A stretch of DNA of 64,000 nt from Larkinella arboricola. Lineage in GTDB: Bacteria > Bacteroidota > Bacteroidia > Cytophagales > Spirosomataceae. The stretch lies in contig NZ_QLMC01000004.1 of assembly GCF_003259745.1 (NCBI RefSeq), positions 434,001-498,000 of the forward strand, given 5' to 3'. The notes below the pieces were generated by a model that searched no databases, had not been told where the DNA came from, and saw nothing but the letters and a program-made list of their open reading frames with translations. How positions within the stretch are numbered: position 1 is the first letter of the stretch; every line of letters begins with the position of its first letter. A program made the position numbers and the translations under genes. Positions 43,906 through 52,853 of this stretch are shown piece after piece.

Positions 43906-45582
43906 ATGTTTCGCTATAAATCTATTCTGTATTTCCTGATGCTGGCGCTGGTGGGCCTTTCCTGCAAACGGGAGGATTTCCTGGACCGGTTTCCGCAAAG
44001 TGCCCTGACCGAGCAGACGTTCTTTAAAAACGAGAACGACCTGAAACTCTACGCCAATCAGTTTTATCCATCACTACCTGTTCAGACGAGCCTGTCCGAA
44101 AATGCATCTGACAATTTTGTGCCCAATAACCGCGACAGTTTTCTGTCGGGCTTGTATGTGGTGCCGGTTACAGCTTCGGAGGGCGGCTGGACCTGGACCA
44201 ACGAACGCAACGCTAATTATTTCCTGAACCGTTACCAGCGGGCCGATGCGGCTCCCGCCGTGAAAAACAGGTATGCCGCCGAAGTACGGTTTTTCCGGGC
44301 CTACAACTACTGGCGCAAAGTGGTGCGGTTTGGCGATGTGCCGTGGCTCAGCAAAGATTTAACCGACGTGTCGGAAGAACTGACCGACCCCAAGCGCCCG
44401 CATAAGGAAGTGATGGATTCGGTGCTGGTGGACCTGAACTTTGCCGTTGAAAATCTGCCCCTGCCTAAAGATGCCGAAGCCAACCGCCTGCACAAATATG
44501 CGGCCGCGGCCCTGAAAGCCCGCATCTGTCTGTGGGAAGGTACTTTCCGGAAATACCACGCGCTGGGCGACCACCAGCCGTATTTGCAGGAAGCCGTCAA
44601 TGCATCGGAATTGATCATGAATTCGGGTTTGTACAGCATCTGGACAACCGGCAATCCCAATACCGATTACTACAACCTGTTTATTCAGGAAGAACTACAG
44701 AGCAATCCGGAAGCCATTATGCCCATGCGCTACCTGAAAGACGTGCTGATGCACAACCTGACGCGGCAATTGGGCGAATCGGGTACGGGTTTCAGCAAAA
44801 ACTTCGCGCGGGCCTTCCTGTCGAAAGACGGTTTGCCGACGAGCCTGAGTCCGCTGTACAAAGGCGACAACACGCTGGAAGAGGAAGCGACCAACCGCGA
44901 TCCGCGGTTCAAGCAGCTGATCGGCACCCGGGGCTTTGTGTTTCAAGTCAATGCCAACGGCACCCGCGATACCATCAACCTGCCCCGAATCGGCACCAGC
45001 GTGGCCCCGACGGGCTATCAGGTGATCAAAGGCCGCTCGCCGGACCTGGCGCAGTGGAACGCCAATCAGTCAACACTGGACCTGTTTATTTTCCGGTATG
45101 CCGAAACGCTGCTGGTCTACGCCGAAGCAAAGGCCGAACTGGGGCAGGCGGATCAGGCGGTGCTGGACAACTCGATCAACAAAATCCGGGCGCGGGTGGC
45201 CATGCCGCCCCTGAACGTGAATGTCCCGAAAGATCCAAAATCCGACTTTCCGGCCCTGCCCGCCCTGCTGGACGAAATCCGGCGCGAACGGCGCATCGAA
45301 CTGGCCGCTGAGGGTTTCCGGCTGGATGATTTGCTGCGCTGGAAAGCCGGTAAGCTGATCGAAAATCCCGAAACCGTTCTGGGCATGAAGCTGACGCCCG
45401 CAATGCGGGCGATGTACCCGGCCACGCAGGTCGCTAATATTGTGGTGGACGCCAACAACTACATCCGGACCTACAACAACATCACCAGCCGGACGTGGGA
45501 CGACAAAATGTACCGCTATCCGATTCCGTCGCAGGAACTGACGCTCAATCCGAATCTGGCCCCGCAGAATCCGGGCTGGTAA
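43906..45582 (+). CDS. RagB/SusD family nutrient uptake outer membrane lipoprotein
   Basis: 558 residues with lipobox LALVGLSC, Cys20. DFLDRFPQSALTEQTFFKNENDLKLYANQFY is the typical SusD opening; AEVRFFRAYNYWRKVVRFGDVPW, KYAAAALKARICLWEGTFRKYH, LFIFRYAETLLVYAEAKAELGQ and DEIRRERRIELAAEGFRLDDLLRWKAG follow. It pairs with the STN-SusC encoded 23 bases upstream. A terminator follows at 45614. Confidence 0.95.
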   Translation: MFRYKSILYFLMLALVGLSCKREDFLDRFPQSALTEQTFFKNENDLKLYANQFYPSLPVQTSLSENASDNFVPNNRDSFLSGLYVVPVTASEGGWTWTNERNANYFLNRYQRADAAPAVKNRYAAEVRFFRAYNYWRKVVRFGDVPWLSKDLTDVSEELTDPKRPHKEVMDSVLVDLNFAVENLPLPKDAEANRLHKYAAAALKARICLWEGTFRKYHALGDHQPYLQEAVNASELIMNSGLYSIWTTGNPNTDYYNLFIQEELQSNPEAIMPMRYLKDVLMHNLTRQLGESGTGFSKNFARAFLSKDGLPTSLSPLYKGDNTLEEEATNRDPRFKQLIGTRGFVFQVNANGTRDTINLPRIGTSVAPTGYQVIKGRSPDLAQWNANQSTLDLFIFRYAETLLVYAEAKAELGQADQAVLDNSINKIRARVAMPPLNVNVPKDPKSDFPALPALLDEIRRERRIELAAEGFRLDDLLRWKAGKLIENPETVLGMKLTPAMRAMYPATQVANIVVDANNYIRTYNNITSRTWDDKMYRYPIPSQELTLNPNLAPQNPGW

Positions 45583-45948
45583 ATCCGTTTTGAGCTACTG
45601 AAGACGTGCAGAACGAGGTCTTTGCCGGTTGTAAGCCGTCGGAGACCTCGCTTTTTTGGTAATCTCTTCTAATTGGCAAACCCGTCGAATCCTATTGTTA
45701 GAACCCTGAAACGTTTTTCTTTTGGCTGTTTCCAGTACCCAGTCGCAGCATCCACGGCGAAGATCGCGCCCAACCTGAAGAAAACCCGGGAACGCCTTTG
45801 TTCATTCCGATGGAAACCGAACGGCTTGGGAAAATGAAGTATTATTTTTATAAAAAACTAAATTATTCTTAATTTCGTAACGGTGCAGACCCGGTTGGCC
45901 GTAAAGCTAAACGTCAATCGTTTTTATTGGTGTTGTATTCTGGTTTTC
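45583..45948. other. Intergenic region between susD and the di-haem peroxidase gene
   Basis: 366 bases. It holds the susD terminator (45614-45657). Near 45870-45877, TAATTTCG matches seven of eight bases of the -7 box, without a clear TTG upstream. The rest shows no recognised feature. Confidence 0.5.
45614..45657 (+). terminator. Terminator of the sigma-regulated susCD operon
   Basis: Arms CGAGGTCT / AGACCTCG with a 21-base loop, then C and six T, 31 bases after the susD stop. Confidence 0.75.
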
Positions 45949-47148
45949 ATGAAGTGTTTTTCCTTCCTCTTTTTTCGGCTACCGATTCTGAGTCTTGTTC
46001 TCCTGGTCTCGATGTCATGCGGTGACGAAGGCGAAACACGGAAAAGGAAGGAGAAGAAAGTGTCTGAGTCCATCGACGTATTGGGTGCCCTGCCCGAATC
46101 GGTGATTGATCCGCCGGATAATCCGACGAACCCGCAGAAAGTGGAACTGGGGCGGTTGCTGTTTTACGACCCGATTTTGTCCGGCAACCGGGATGTGGCC
46201 TGTGCAACCTGCCATCAGCCGGATTTCAATTACGCCGAATTTCTGGAAACATCGATTGGGGTGAACGGAACCGGGAGCGGCAGCAAACGGCAGTTTCGAA
46301 CGCCCAACTCCATTCCGTTTGTCAAGCGAAACTCGCAGTCTATCCTGAATACCGCGTTCAACGGCATCACCAACCACGGTGAGTATAATCCCGTTCTGGC
46401 TCCCATGTTTTGGGATTTACGGGCCAAAGGGCTGGAAGAACAGGCGTTGATCCCGATTAAAACCCTGGAAGAAATGCGGGGTCATGCGTATACGGAGGAG
46501 ACCATTCTGGATGAAGTCATTGCCCGGATTCGCAACATTCCGGAATACCAGACGCGGTTTGGCGAAGTGTTTTCGGGAGAGACAAACCCCGTACACGCGA
46601 ACAATCTGGCGAAAGCCATTGCCGCGTACGAACGGACGCTGGTAGCGAACCAGTCGCGGTTTGATCAATACATGCGGGGGGATAGTAATGCGCTTTCGCT
46701 GAGTGAAAAAGACGGCCTGAATCTGTTTTTACGAACCGGTTGTGCCAAATGCCACAACGGCCCGATGCTGTCCGACTTTAAATTGCATACGCTGGGGGTG
46801 CCCGACACCCAGAACCGGCAGGAATCGGATGCGGGTGTTCACAACAACTATGCGTTTCGGACGCCGTCGCTGCGCAACCTGCGGTATACGGCCCCCTACA
46901 TGCACAGCGGGCGGTTTGCTACGCTGGATCAGGTGCTGCTGTTTTATGAAGATGTGGCGGGCGGGAAAATAGAAAATCCGCACGTGACCGCCAGCCAGAT
47001 GGACCCGCTGGCCCGAAAAATGGACGTGAATTTCCGGGATATTTCCGGAATTGTTGAATTCCTGAACACGCTCAACGACGATTCGTTCGACAAAACCGTT
47101 CCAACCCGCGTGCCCAGCGGGCTGAAGGTGAAAGGGAATGTGGAGTAA
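45949..47148 (+). CDS. Di-haem cytochrome c peroxidase family protein, lipoprotein
   Basis: About 399 residues from MKCFSFLFF; a frame open from 45883 adds 22 residues without family support. The lipobox VSMSC gives a lipidated Cys. Two haem c sites are seen, CATCHQPDF in the N-terminal domain and CAKCHNGPM in the C-terminal domain, with RTPSLRNLRYTAPYMHSGRFATLDQVLLFYE as the family's closing motif (Met as distal haem ligand). It reduces hydrogen peroxide or takes part in a MauG-like oxidation in the periplasm. It follows the sigma-regulated susCD operon but has its own upstream terminator. Confidence 0.9.
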   Translation: MKCFSFLFFRLPILSLVLLVSMSCGDEGETRKRKEKKVSESIDVLGALPESVIDPPDNPTNPQKVELGRLLFYDPILSGNRDVACATCHQPDFNYAEFLETSIGVNGTGSGSKRQFRTPNSIPFVKRNSQSILNTAFNGITNHGEYNPVLAPMFWDLRAKGLEEQALIPIKTLEEMRGHAYTEETILDEVIARIRNIPEYQTRFGEVFSGETNPVHANNLAKAIAAYERTLVANQSRFDQYMRGDSNALSLSEKDGLNLFLRTGCAKCHNGPMLSDFKLHTLGVPDTQNRQESDAGVHNNYAFRTPSLRNLRYTAPYMHSGRFATLDQVLLFYEDVAGGKIENPHVTASQMDPLARKMDVNFRDISGIVEFLNTLNDDSFDKTVPTRVPSGLKVKGNVE

Positions 47149-47185
47149 CGGTAATTTGTCCTTTTCCTCCACATTCCCTTTTTTG
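47131..47185 (+). terminator. Terminator whose left arm lies inside the peroxidase coding sequence
   Basis: 15-base arms: bases 47131-47145 (last codons of the peroxidase gene) pair with 47167-47181, loop 21 bases, then T. The gene's final residues KGNVE are encoded in the stem. Confidence 0.75.
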
Positions 47186-49096
47186 CTACAGCGTCTCTTT
47201 CAGCCACGCGAAAAATTCCCGCTGCCAGACCAGTGCATTCTGTGGCGTCAGCACCCAGTGGTTTTCGTCGGGCAGGTAAAGCAGTTTGCTTTTGATGCCG
47301 CGCAACTGAGCCGCCTGGAAAGCCTGCAGGCCCTGCTCGATGGGAACCCGGTAGTCTTTGCCGCCCTGGATGATGAAAATCGGGGTGTCCCACTTATCCA
47401 CAAAATTGCTCGGTGACTGTTCATACGTACGCTGGGCAGCCTTGTTTTTCTGGTCCCAATACGGTCCGCCGAAATCCCAGTTGACAAAAAACAATTCTTC
47501 GGTGGTGCCATACATACTCCGGAAATCAAAAACACCGTCGTGCGAAATAAACGTTTTAAACCGTTTGTCGTGCATCCCGGCCAGCGCATACACCGAGTAC
47601 CCGCCGAAGCTCGGACCAACGCAGCCGAGCCGGTTTTTATCCACATACGGTTCTTTCGCCACATCGTCAATTGCGCTCAGGTAATCCTTGAGAACCTGTC
47701 CGCCCCAGTCCTTGCTGACCTGCTCGTTCCATTCGGTGCCGTGCCCCGGCATCCCCCGACGGTTTGGAGCCACAACGATGTAGCCCTGTGATGCCATCAA
47801 CTGGAAGTTCCAGCGGTAGGAATACATCTGCGTCAGGGCCGACTGCGGACCACCCTGGCAGTAAAGGAGTGTCGGGTATTTTTTGGACGCATCAAAACCC
47901 GGCGGGTAAATCACCCAGACCAGCATTTGCTTGTTGTCGGTGGTTTTGACCATCCGGCGCTCGGTTTTGCAGATACCGGTGTTTTTCAGAACCGCGTCGT
48001 TGACGTGCGTGAGTTGTTTCAGCGACCCATTGCCCAGATCAACGGTATAGAGTTCGGTCGGGTGGTTCATGTCCGTCCGGGAAACGACCAGCGTGTTCCC
48101 AGCCTGCCCGATGATGCCCGTAATGTCGAAATCACCTTTGGTAATCTGCGTAATCACCGGCATCATTTTAGTCAGTCCCGGATACGTCACTTTAAAGAGC
48201 TGGATGGTACCATCGACGGCCGACGTAAAAAACAGCGCCGTTCCGTCCTGGCTCCATTTAAAACTGTTGACGTGAATATCGTCGCGCTGCTGCGTCAGGT
48301 TGAGTTTGGCGGGGCCGTTCATGACCACAATATCCTGCTTGTCGGCTTCATAACCGTCGCGCTTCATTTGCAGCCAGGCCAGTTGCCCTTTGGCGTTGTA
48401 CTCGGGGCTAACGTCATAGCCCTTGTTTTCTTCCGTCAGGTTTTTGGTCGTACCGGTGGCCAGATCGTATTCGTACAGATCGGTATTGGTGCTGACGGCG
48501 TAGTCCGTTCCTGCTTTTTTCTTGGTGACGTACAGAATGCGTTTGCCGTCGGGGTGCCAGATAAAGTCCTCATCGCCCCCGAACGGTTTTTGCGGACAGT
48601 CGAACTTCTCGCCCGGCATGATGTCTTTGGCCTTTCCGGCTTTCCCGTTGACCAGTGGAGCCACAAAAACGTGATCGTATTTGCCGTCTTCCCAGGTGTC
48701 CCAGTGGCGGTAATTCAGCGAATTATAAACGTACGCATTTGATTTCTTAAGGTCCGGGTATTTATCGACGCTGGTGATGTCCTCCAGCTTCACGGCTTCG
48801 CTGCTGATGATGTGTTTGCCATCCGACGAAATCCGGGAATTGAGCAGTAGCTCATCGGCATTGGCAATTTCCACCGCCGGGCCGCCGGTTAACGGTATTT
48901 TGTAGAGTTTTCGCGCGCTTTTGTTTTCCTCGGCGCTGGGCGTACTGACCGCATAAACGACCGACTGTTTGTCTTTTGAAATGCCCAGCCCTGATACGCG
49001 GCCCCATTTCCAGAGCTGTTCGGGGGTGAGCGGAGTTTGCGCCTGTGTGCTCAGCGATAGCAGCAGAAGACTGCCCATCAAGCTTATTTTTTTCAT
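47186..49096 (-). CDS. S9 family prolyl oligopeptidase-like peptidase, exported
   Basis: 636 residues. A signal peptide ends at TQA near residue 20. Residues 30-370 form a seven-bladed beta-propeller (WHPDGKRILYVTKKK, WSQDGTALFFTSAVDG), and 390-636 an alpha/beta hydrolase with the nucleophile in CVGPSFGGYSVYALAG, Asp in IIQGGKDYRVP and His in LPDENHWVL. It cleaves short peptides in the periplasm. Its stop codon lies next to the terminator of the convergent peroxidase gene. Confidence 0.93.
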   Translation of the reverse strand: MKKISLMGSLLLLSLSTQAQTPLTPEQLWKWGRVSGLGISKDKQSVVYAVSTPSAEENKSARKLYKIPLTGGPAVEIANADELLLNSRISSDGKHIISSEAVKLEDITSVDKYPDLKKSNAYVYNSLNYRHWDTWEDGKYDHVFVAPLVNGKAGKAKDIMPGEKFDCPQKPFGGDEDFIWHPDGKRILYVTKKKAGTDYAVSTNTDLYEYDLATGTTKNLTEENKGYDVSPEYNAKGQLAWLQMKRDGYEADKQDIVVMNGPAKLNLTQQRDDIHVNSFKWSQDGTALFFTSAVDGTIQLFKVTYPGLTKMMPVITQITKGDFDITGIIGQAGNTLVVSRTDMNHPTELYTVDLGNGSLKQLTHVNDAVLKNTGICKTERRMVKTTDNKQMLVWVIYPPGFDASKKYPTLLYCQGGPQSALTQMYSYRWNFQLMASQGYIVVAPNRRGMPGHGTEWNEQVSKDWGGQVLKDYLSAIDDVAKEPYVDKNRLGCVGPSFGGYSVYALAGMHDKRFKTFISHDGVFDFRSMYGTTEELFFVNWDFGGPYWDQKNKAAQRTYEQSPSNFVDKWDTPIFIIQGGKDYRVPIEQGLQAFQAAQLRGIKSKLLYLPDENHWVLTPQNALVWQREFFAWLKETL

Positions 49097-49239
49097 GCGA
49101 GTTTCGGAAAGATTGAGAAGTGTTGGTGCCTCAAACTTACGGATAATCCGGAATTTTTAGGTGGAATACCCCGCGCTGTTTTACCCGGCTGGACCGGATG
49201 TTTATCGCCGGTTTGGTGGGATAAGCGGGCCGATTTTCG

Positions 49240-49247
49240 TATTTTTG
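49240..49247 (+). promoter_or_regulatory. Putative -7 box of the recQ promoter
   Basis: TATTTTTG, exact match to TAnnTTTG. The nearest TTG is 24 bases upstream, one more than usual. If used, the recQ leader would be about 180 bases long. Confidence 0.4.
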
Positions 49248-49264
49248 AAAACTGAATTTAATGA

Positions 49265-49357
49265 GTGAAACCTCCTGAAGCCACTCCGGCACACTTCACG
49301 TTCTTTGACGAAATGATGGATGGGAACGTTCTTCGGCGTTCTGGGGATGGGGTGTGA
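49265..49357 (+). CDS. Possible 30-residue leader peptide before recQ
   Basis: A GTG-started frame with protein-like composition (PPEATPAHFTFFDEMMDGN) in the putative recQ leader. It ends in TGA, and the same frame then stays open for about 27 codons. No family is recognised; it could be chance. Confidence 0.15.
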   Translation: MKPPEATPAHFTFFDEMMDGNVLRRSGDGV

Positions 49358-49436
49358 CGAACGGTAGCCGAAAACGTCTACAACGTGTTTCTGGCAGCAG
49401 CGGCCCGCCGGAGGGTAAGATTAGAGACAAGATACA

Positions 49437-51569
49437 ATGAACGAAACAGCAACACTGCAACCGGTTGATTTTCTGAAGCAATACTACGGCTATGACCGGT
49501 TCCGGCCCATGCAGGAAGACATCATCCGGACGCTGCTCGACGGGCGTGATACGCTCGTGCTGATGCCGACGGGTGGGGGCAAGTCGGTTTGCTTTCAGGT
49601 TCCGGCGCTGATGAAACCGGGCGTTTGTGTGGTGGTGTCGCCCCTGATTGCGCTCATGAAAGACCAGGTCGAGGCCCTGTTGCTGAACGGTATTTCGGCG
49701 GCTTACCTGAACAGCACACAAAGCAGCAAGGAGCAGCGCGAGATTGAGCAGGAGTGTCAGGCCGGTCGCTTGAAACTGCTCTACGTTTCGCCCGAGAAAA
49801 TGCTGTCGGAGTCGTTTTTTGTTTTTCTGAATACCCTGCAAATCAGTTTCTTTGCCATCGACGAGGCCCACTGTATTTCGTCCTGGGGACACGACTTTCG
49901 CCCGGAATACACCCAGTTGAACCTGCTGAAAAACCATTTTCCCGATGTGCCCGTGGTCGCCCTGACGGCCACCGCCGACAAACTGACGCGGCAGGACATC
50001 ATTACCCAACTGCACCTGAACGATCCGGCGGTTTTCATCGCTTCCTTCAACCGTCCTAACCTGAGCCTGCGGGTTTTGCCCGGCCTGAAACGGATGCAGC
50101 AGATTGAGCGGTTTCTGGCCCAGAAGCCCGATGAGTCGGGGATTATCTATTGCCAGAGCCGTAAATCGACGGAAAGCCTGGCGGCTAAGTTGCAGGAAAA
50201 AGGTTACCGTGCCGGTTACTACCATGCCGGGATGAGCGCGGAAAGCCGGGCGCAGGCGCAGGAAGAGTTCGTGCGCGACGATGTACGGGTTATGTGCGCG
50301 ACCATCGCCTTTGGGATGGGCATCGACAAATCCAACGTGCGCTGGGTGATTCATTATAACATGCCCAAAAACCTGGAGAGTTTTTACCAGGAAATCGGGC
50401 GGGCCGGGCGCGACGGTTCGGCTGCCGAGACGGTTTTGTTTTACAGCTTTGCCGACGTTGCCAACTGGAAGGAAATGCTGTCCGAAAACGCACCGGCCAA
50501 TCTGGGCCTGCAAATGGCCAAGCTGGAGCGGATGCAGCAATACGCCGAAGCGCACTTATGCCGGCGGCAGATTCTGTTGAGTTACTTCTCCGAAGATTTT
50601 TCGGAAGCGTGCGGCAATTGCGATGTGTGCCGAAATCCGCGCGTGACATTCGACGGTACGGTATTGGCCCAGAAAGCCCTGTCGGCACTGGTACGGCTGA
50701 GGGAACAGGTACCTGTAAACACGCTGATTGACGTGCTGCGCGGATCGCGGAACCAGACGGTCCTGCGAAATAATTACCATCTGATTAAAACCTACGGCGC
50801 GGGCAGCGATCTGAAATTCGATGAGTGGCGGAGTTATCTGCAACAACTCATCAACATCGGCGTGATTGAAGTTGCCTACGACGATCATTATTTCCTGCGT
50901 CGGGGTATTCTGGCCGATGCGGTCTTGTTTCAGAATCGAAAAATCCAATTAATCAAACCGGAGGATGCGGCCCAGCTCAAAGCCGAACAAAAACCGAAAA
51001 CCAAAACAGAGACGGCGCGTGACGGGCTGTTCGAGCGGCTGCGGCAACTGCGGAAACAATTGGCCGACGAACAGAATGTTCCGCCGTATGTGATCTTTAC
51101 CGACTCGACGCTCGAAGAAATGAGCCGCCTACGGCCCACGACGCCCGAAGCGTTCCGAAATGTTGGTGGCGTTGGCGACCGGAAATTACAGGTTTTCGGC
51201 AAACCGTTTATGCAGGCCATTGCTGCGTTTCTGACCGAACAGGCACGGGAGGGAACCAACCTGAAAGGTGCGACGCATCTGCTGACGTATGATTTCTACC
51301 TGCAAGGGCTGACGGTTGATGAAATTGCCCAGGAGCGAAAACTTTCTTCCTCCACCATTGCCTCGCATCTGATCTACCTTTCGGACAACGGATACGAGGT
51401 CGATCTGGCCGAACTTATTGGCACCGCCGAACGCCTGGATATCGAACGCGCCATTGCCCGTGCCGGGGTGGAAAACAGCGCGTTAAAGCCAATTTACGAC
51501 GCGCTTCAGGGCCGGTACGACTACGCTAAAATCCGGATTGTGGCGGCCCTGATGGGGCGCATTCTCTGA
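49437..51569 (+). CDS. recQ: ATP-dependent DNA helicase RecQ
   Basis: 710 residues. Helicase motifs in order: [15 protein letters not shown] (I), [17 protein letters not shown] (II plus the RecQ aromatic-rich loop), TATAD (III), and IGRAGRDG (VI). The zinc-binding region has [24 protein letters not shown]. An RQC winged-helix follows (about 410-510), then an HRDC-like domain ([25 protein letters not shown], about 535-605) and a C-terminal helix-turn-helix segment ([21 protein letters not shown]). It unwinds DNA in recombination repair. All domains are intact. Confidence 0.95.
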   Translation: MNETATLQPVDFLKQYYGYDRFRPMQEDIIRTLLDGRDTLVLMPTGGGKSVCFQVPALMKPGVCVVVSPLIALMKDQVEALLLNGISAAYLNSTQSSKEQREIEQECQAGRLKLLYVSPEKMLSESFFVFLNTLQISFFAIDEAHCISSWGHDFRPEYTQLNLLKNHFPDVPVVALTATADKLTRQDIITQLHLNDPAVFIASFNRPNLSLRVLPGLKRMQQIERFLAQKPDESGIIYCQSRKSTESLAAKLQEKGYRAGYYHAGMSAESRAQAQEEFVRDDVRVMCATIAFGMGIDKSNVRWVIHYNMPKNLESFYQEIGRAGRDGSAAETVLFYSFADVANWKEMLSENAPANLGLQMAKLERMQQYAEAHLCRRQILLSYFSEDFSEACGNCDVCRNPRVTFDGTVLAQKALSALVRLREQVPVNTLIDVLRGSRNQTVLRNNYHLIKTYGAGSDLKFDEWRSYLQQLINIGVIEVAYDDHYFLRRGILADAVLFQNRKIQLIKPEDAAQLKAEQKPKTKTETARDGLFERLRQLRKQLADEQNVPPYVIFTDSTLEEMSRLRPTTPEAFRNVGGVGDRKLQVFGKPFMQAIAAFLTEQAREGTNLKGATHLLTYDFYLQGLTVDEIAQERKLSSSTIASHLIYLSDNGYEVDLAELIGTAERLDIERAIARAGVENSALKPIYDALQGRYDYAKIRIVAALMGRIL

Positions 51570-51623
51570 ATGGTCTATGGCATTAGTAGGAAGGCCGTTT
51601 AGTAATTTTTATAGAACCGCTAT

Positions 51624-51654
51624 TTGGTAAAGTGCAGAAAATCAACTAGCTTCG
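51624..51654 (+). promoter_or_regulatory. Putative promoter of the lytic transglycosylase gene
   Basis: TTG at 51624-51626, 20 bases, then TAGCTTCG at 51647-51654 (seven of eight bases of TAnnTTTG). The gene starts 62 bases downstream. Confidence 0.45.
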
Positions 51655-51716
51655 TATAAATGTCTTTTTATTAATCCGTGACCGTCGTGTTGACGTAAAC
51701 AACAACCAAGTCTGTT

Positions 51717-52787
51717 TTGATAAAAAAAGCGAGTGTAATTCTGCTGCTGTCGAGCCTTAATTTCGCGACGGCGAAGGACGTTCATTCAAGAGAGTTCACG
51801 TCCCATTCCAATGGCACCGTCAGTGTAAGGTTGCCTGGAACCGCGACCATCCAAAGTTTACAGCCGGTCCAATTTTGCGGGGAGTCTGTTCCCCTTAGAC
51901 AATCTAAAGTTACCCGTCGCTGGGTAACAGTTTTATTACAACAATCCCGTCACCGGGATTATCTGCTCCGGCTTCGTAAACGAGCGGTTCATTTTTTTCC
52001 GGTCATTGAGCCTATCCTGGCCAAGTACAAAATTCCCCGGGATTTTAAGTATCTGCCACTGGCCGAAAGTGATTTGTCAGGGTCAAGCACATCGCCTAAA
52101 GGGGCGGGGGGCTACTGGCAGTTGATGCCCCAGACCGCCCGGAACTATGGGCTAATCGTCAGAGCGGGCCGGGATGAGCGGAGAGATTTGCAAAAATCGA
52201 CCGTTGCGGCCTGTCTGTACCTACGCGAGCTGTACAGTGAATTGGGTTCCTGGACGCTGGTAGCGGCTGCTTACAACAGCGGAGTTACCCACGTTCAGAA
52301 ACGCATCGACCAGCAGGGTATCCGGAGTTATTACAATCTGCGGCTCCACCGGGAAACCAGCACGTATCTGTACCGGGTTCTGGCGTACAAAGAATTGCTG
52401 ACGCGTCCGCGCATGTACAGCGATATGCTGCATCCGGCCGTGCTGGCCGACCTGACCAAGCCGTTGCCGGGCGAGCGTTTTCAGCCGGGGGTCATGCCGT
52501 TTGTTCGGCAGAGCACCGAACCGGGTGTTGAACCCGAGCCAACCTGGGGTCCCCGGAGCCGGAATCTACTGGAAGAAGCTCTGGCGCAGATTATCAACGG
52601 TTCGACGGGTGGCGATGGGTCGGCTGAAGATTCGGGTTCGATGATGACATCGCCCGGTCATGCGCCGATGTCCGCAGCCGCCTTGCTGGGTGGTCGGGTA
52701 TTGCGGTTCCGCCGGTCGCGGTTGTACCAGGTTTTTCTGGCCGCCCGACGTAAAATTCAACCCCTGTTCGATTGGGACTGGGTGTAA
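51717..52787 (+). CDS. Lytic transglycosylase domain protein, exported (TTG start)
   Basis: 356 residues starting at TTG, chosen because the signal peptide (KKASVILLLSSLNFATA) begins there and no ATG fits. The SLT/GH23 domain (about 95-235) shows YKIPRDFKYLPLAESDLSGS with the catalytic Glu, KGAGGYWQLMPQTARNYGL, and VAAAYNSGVTHVQKRI. It cleaves peptidoglycan in the periplasm. The C-terminal 110 residues (TWGPRSRNLLEEAL to FDWDWV) are unrecognised. A paralog is encoded at 54671, on the other side of a histidine kinase gene. Confidence 0.88.
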   Translation: MIKKASVILLLSSLNFATAKDVHSREFTSHSNGTVSVRLPGTATIQSLQPVQFCGESVPLRQSKVTRRWVTVLLQQSRHRDYLLRLRKRAVHFFPVIEPILAKYKIPRDFKYLPLAESDLSGSSTSPKGAGGYWQLMPQTARNYGLIVRAGRDERRDLQKSTVAACLYLRELYSELGSWTLVAAAYNSGVTHVQKRIDQQGIRSYYNLRLHRETSTYLYRVLAYKELLTRPRMYSDMLHPAVLADLTKPLPGERFQPGVMPFVRQSTEPGVEPEPTWGPRSRNLLEEALAQIINGSTGGDGSAEDSGSMMTSPGHAPMSAAALLGGRVLRFRRSRLYQVFLAARRKIQPLFDWDWV

Positions 52788-52800
52788 TGTTTCACCGATC

Positions 52801-52838
52801 AACGACAAAAAGGGGCGCTAGCGCCCCTTTTTGTCGTT
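52801..52838. terminator. Bidirectional terminator, 38-base perfect palindrome
   Basis: Two 19-base arms without a spacer, with the core GGGGCGCTAGCGCCCC flanked by A5 and T5 runs. It lies between the convergent transglycosylase and kinase genes. Confidence 0.9.
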
Positions 52839-52853
52839 TCCACCCGTAACAAC

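Larger units (their letters stand above)
49097..49436. other. Divergent region between the S9 peptidase and recQ
   Basis: 340 bases. An exact -7 box, TATTTTTG at 49240-49247, faces recQ with a TTG 24 bases before it. A 30-codon reading frame lies in the leader (49265-49357). Confidence 0.5.

Noticed and set aside
45720-45870. Protein-like frame in the gap before the peroxidase gene (SRSIHGEDRAQPEENPG)
   Set aside because: It has no start codon until near its end, is only 47 codons long and has no recognised relative.
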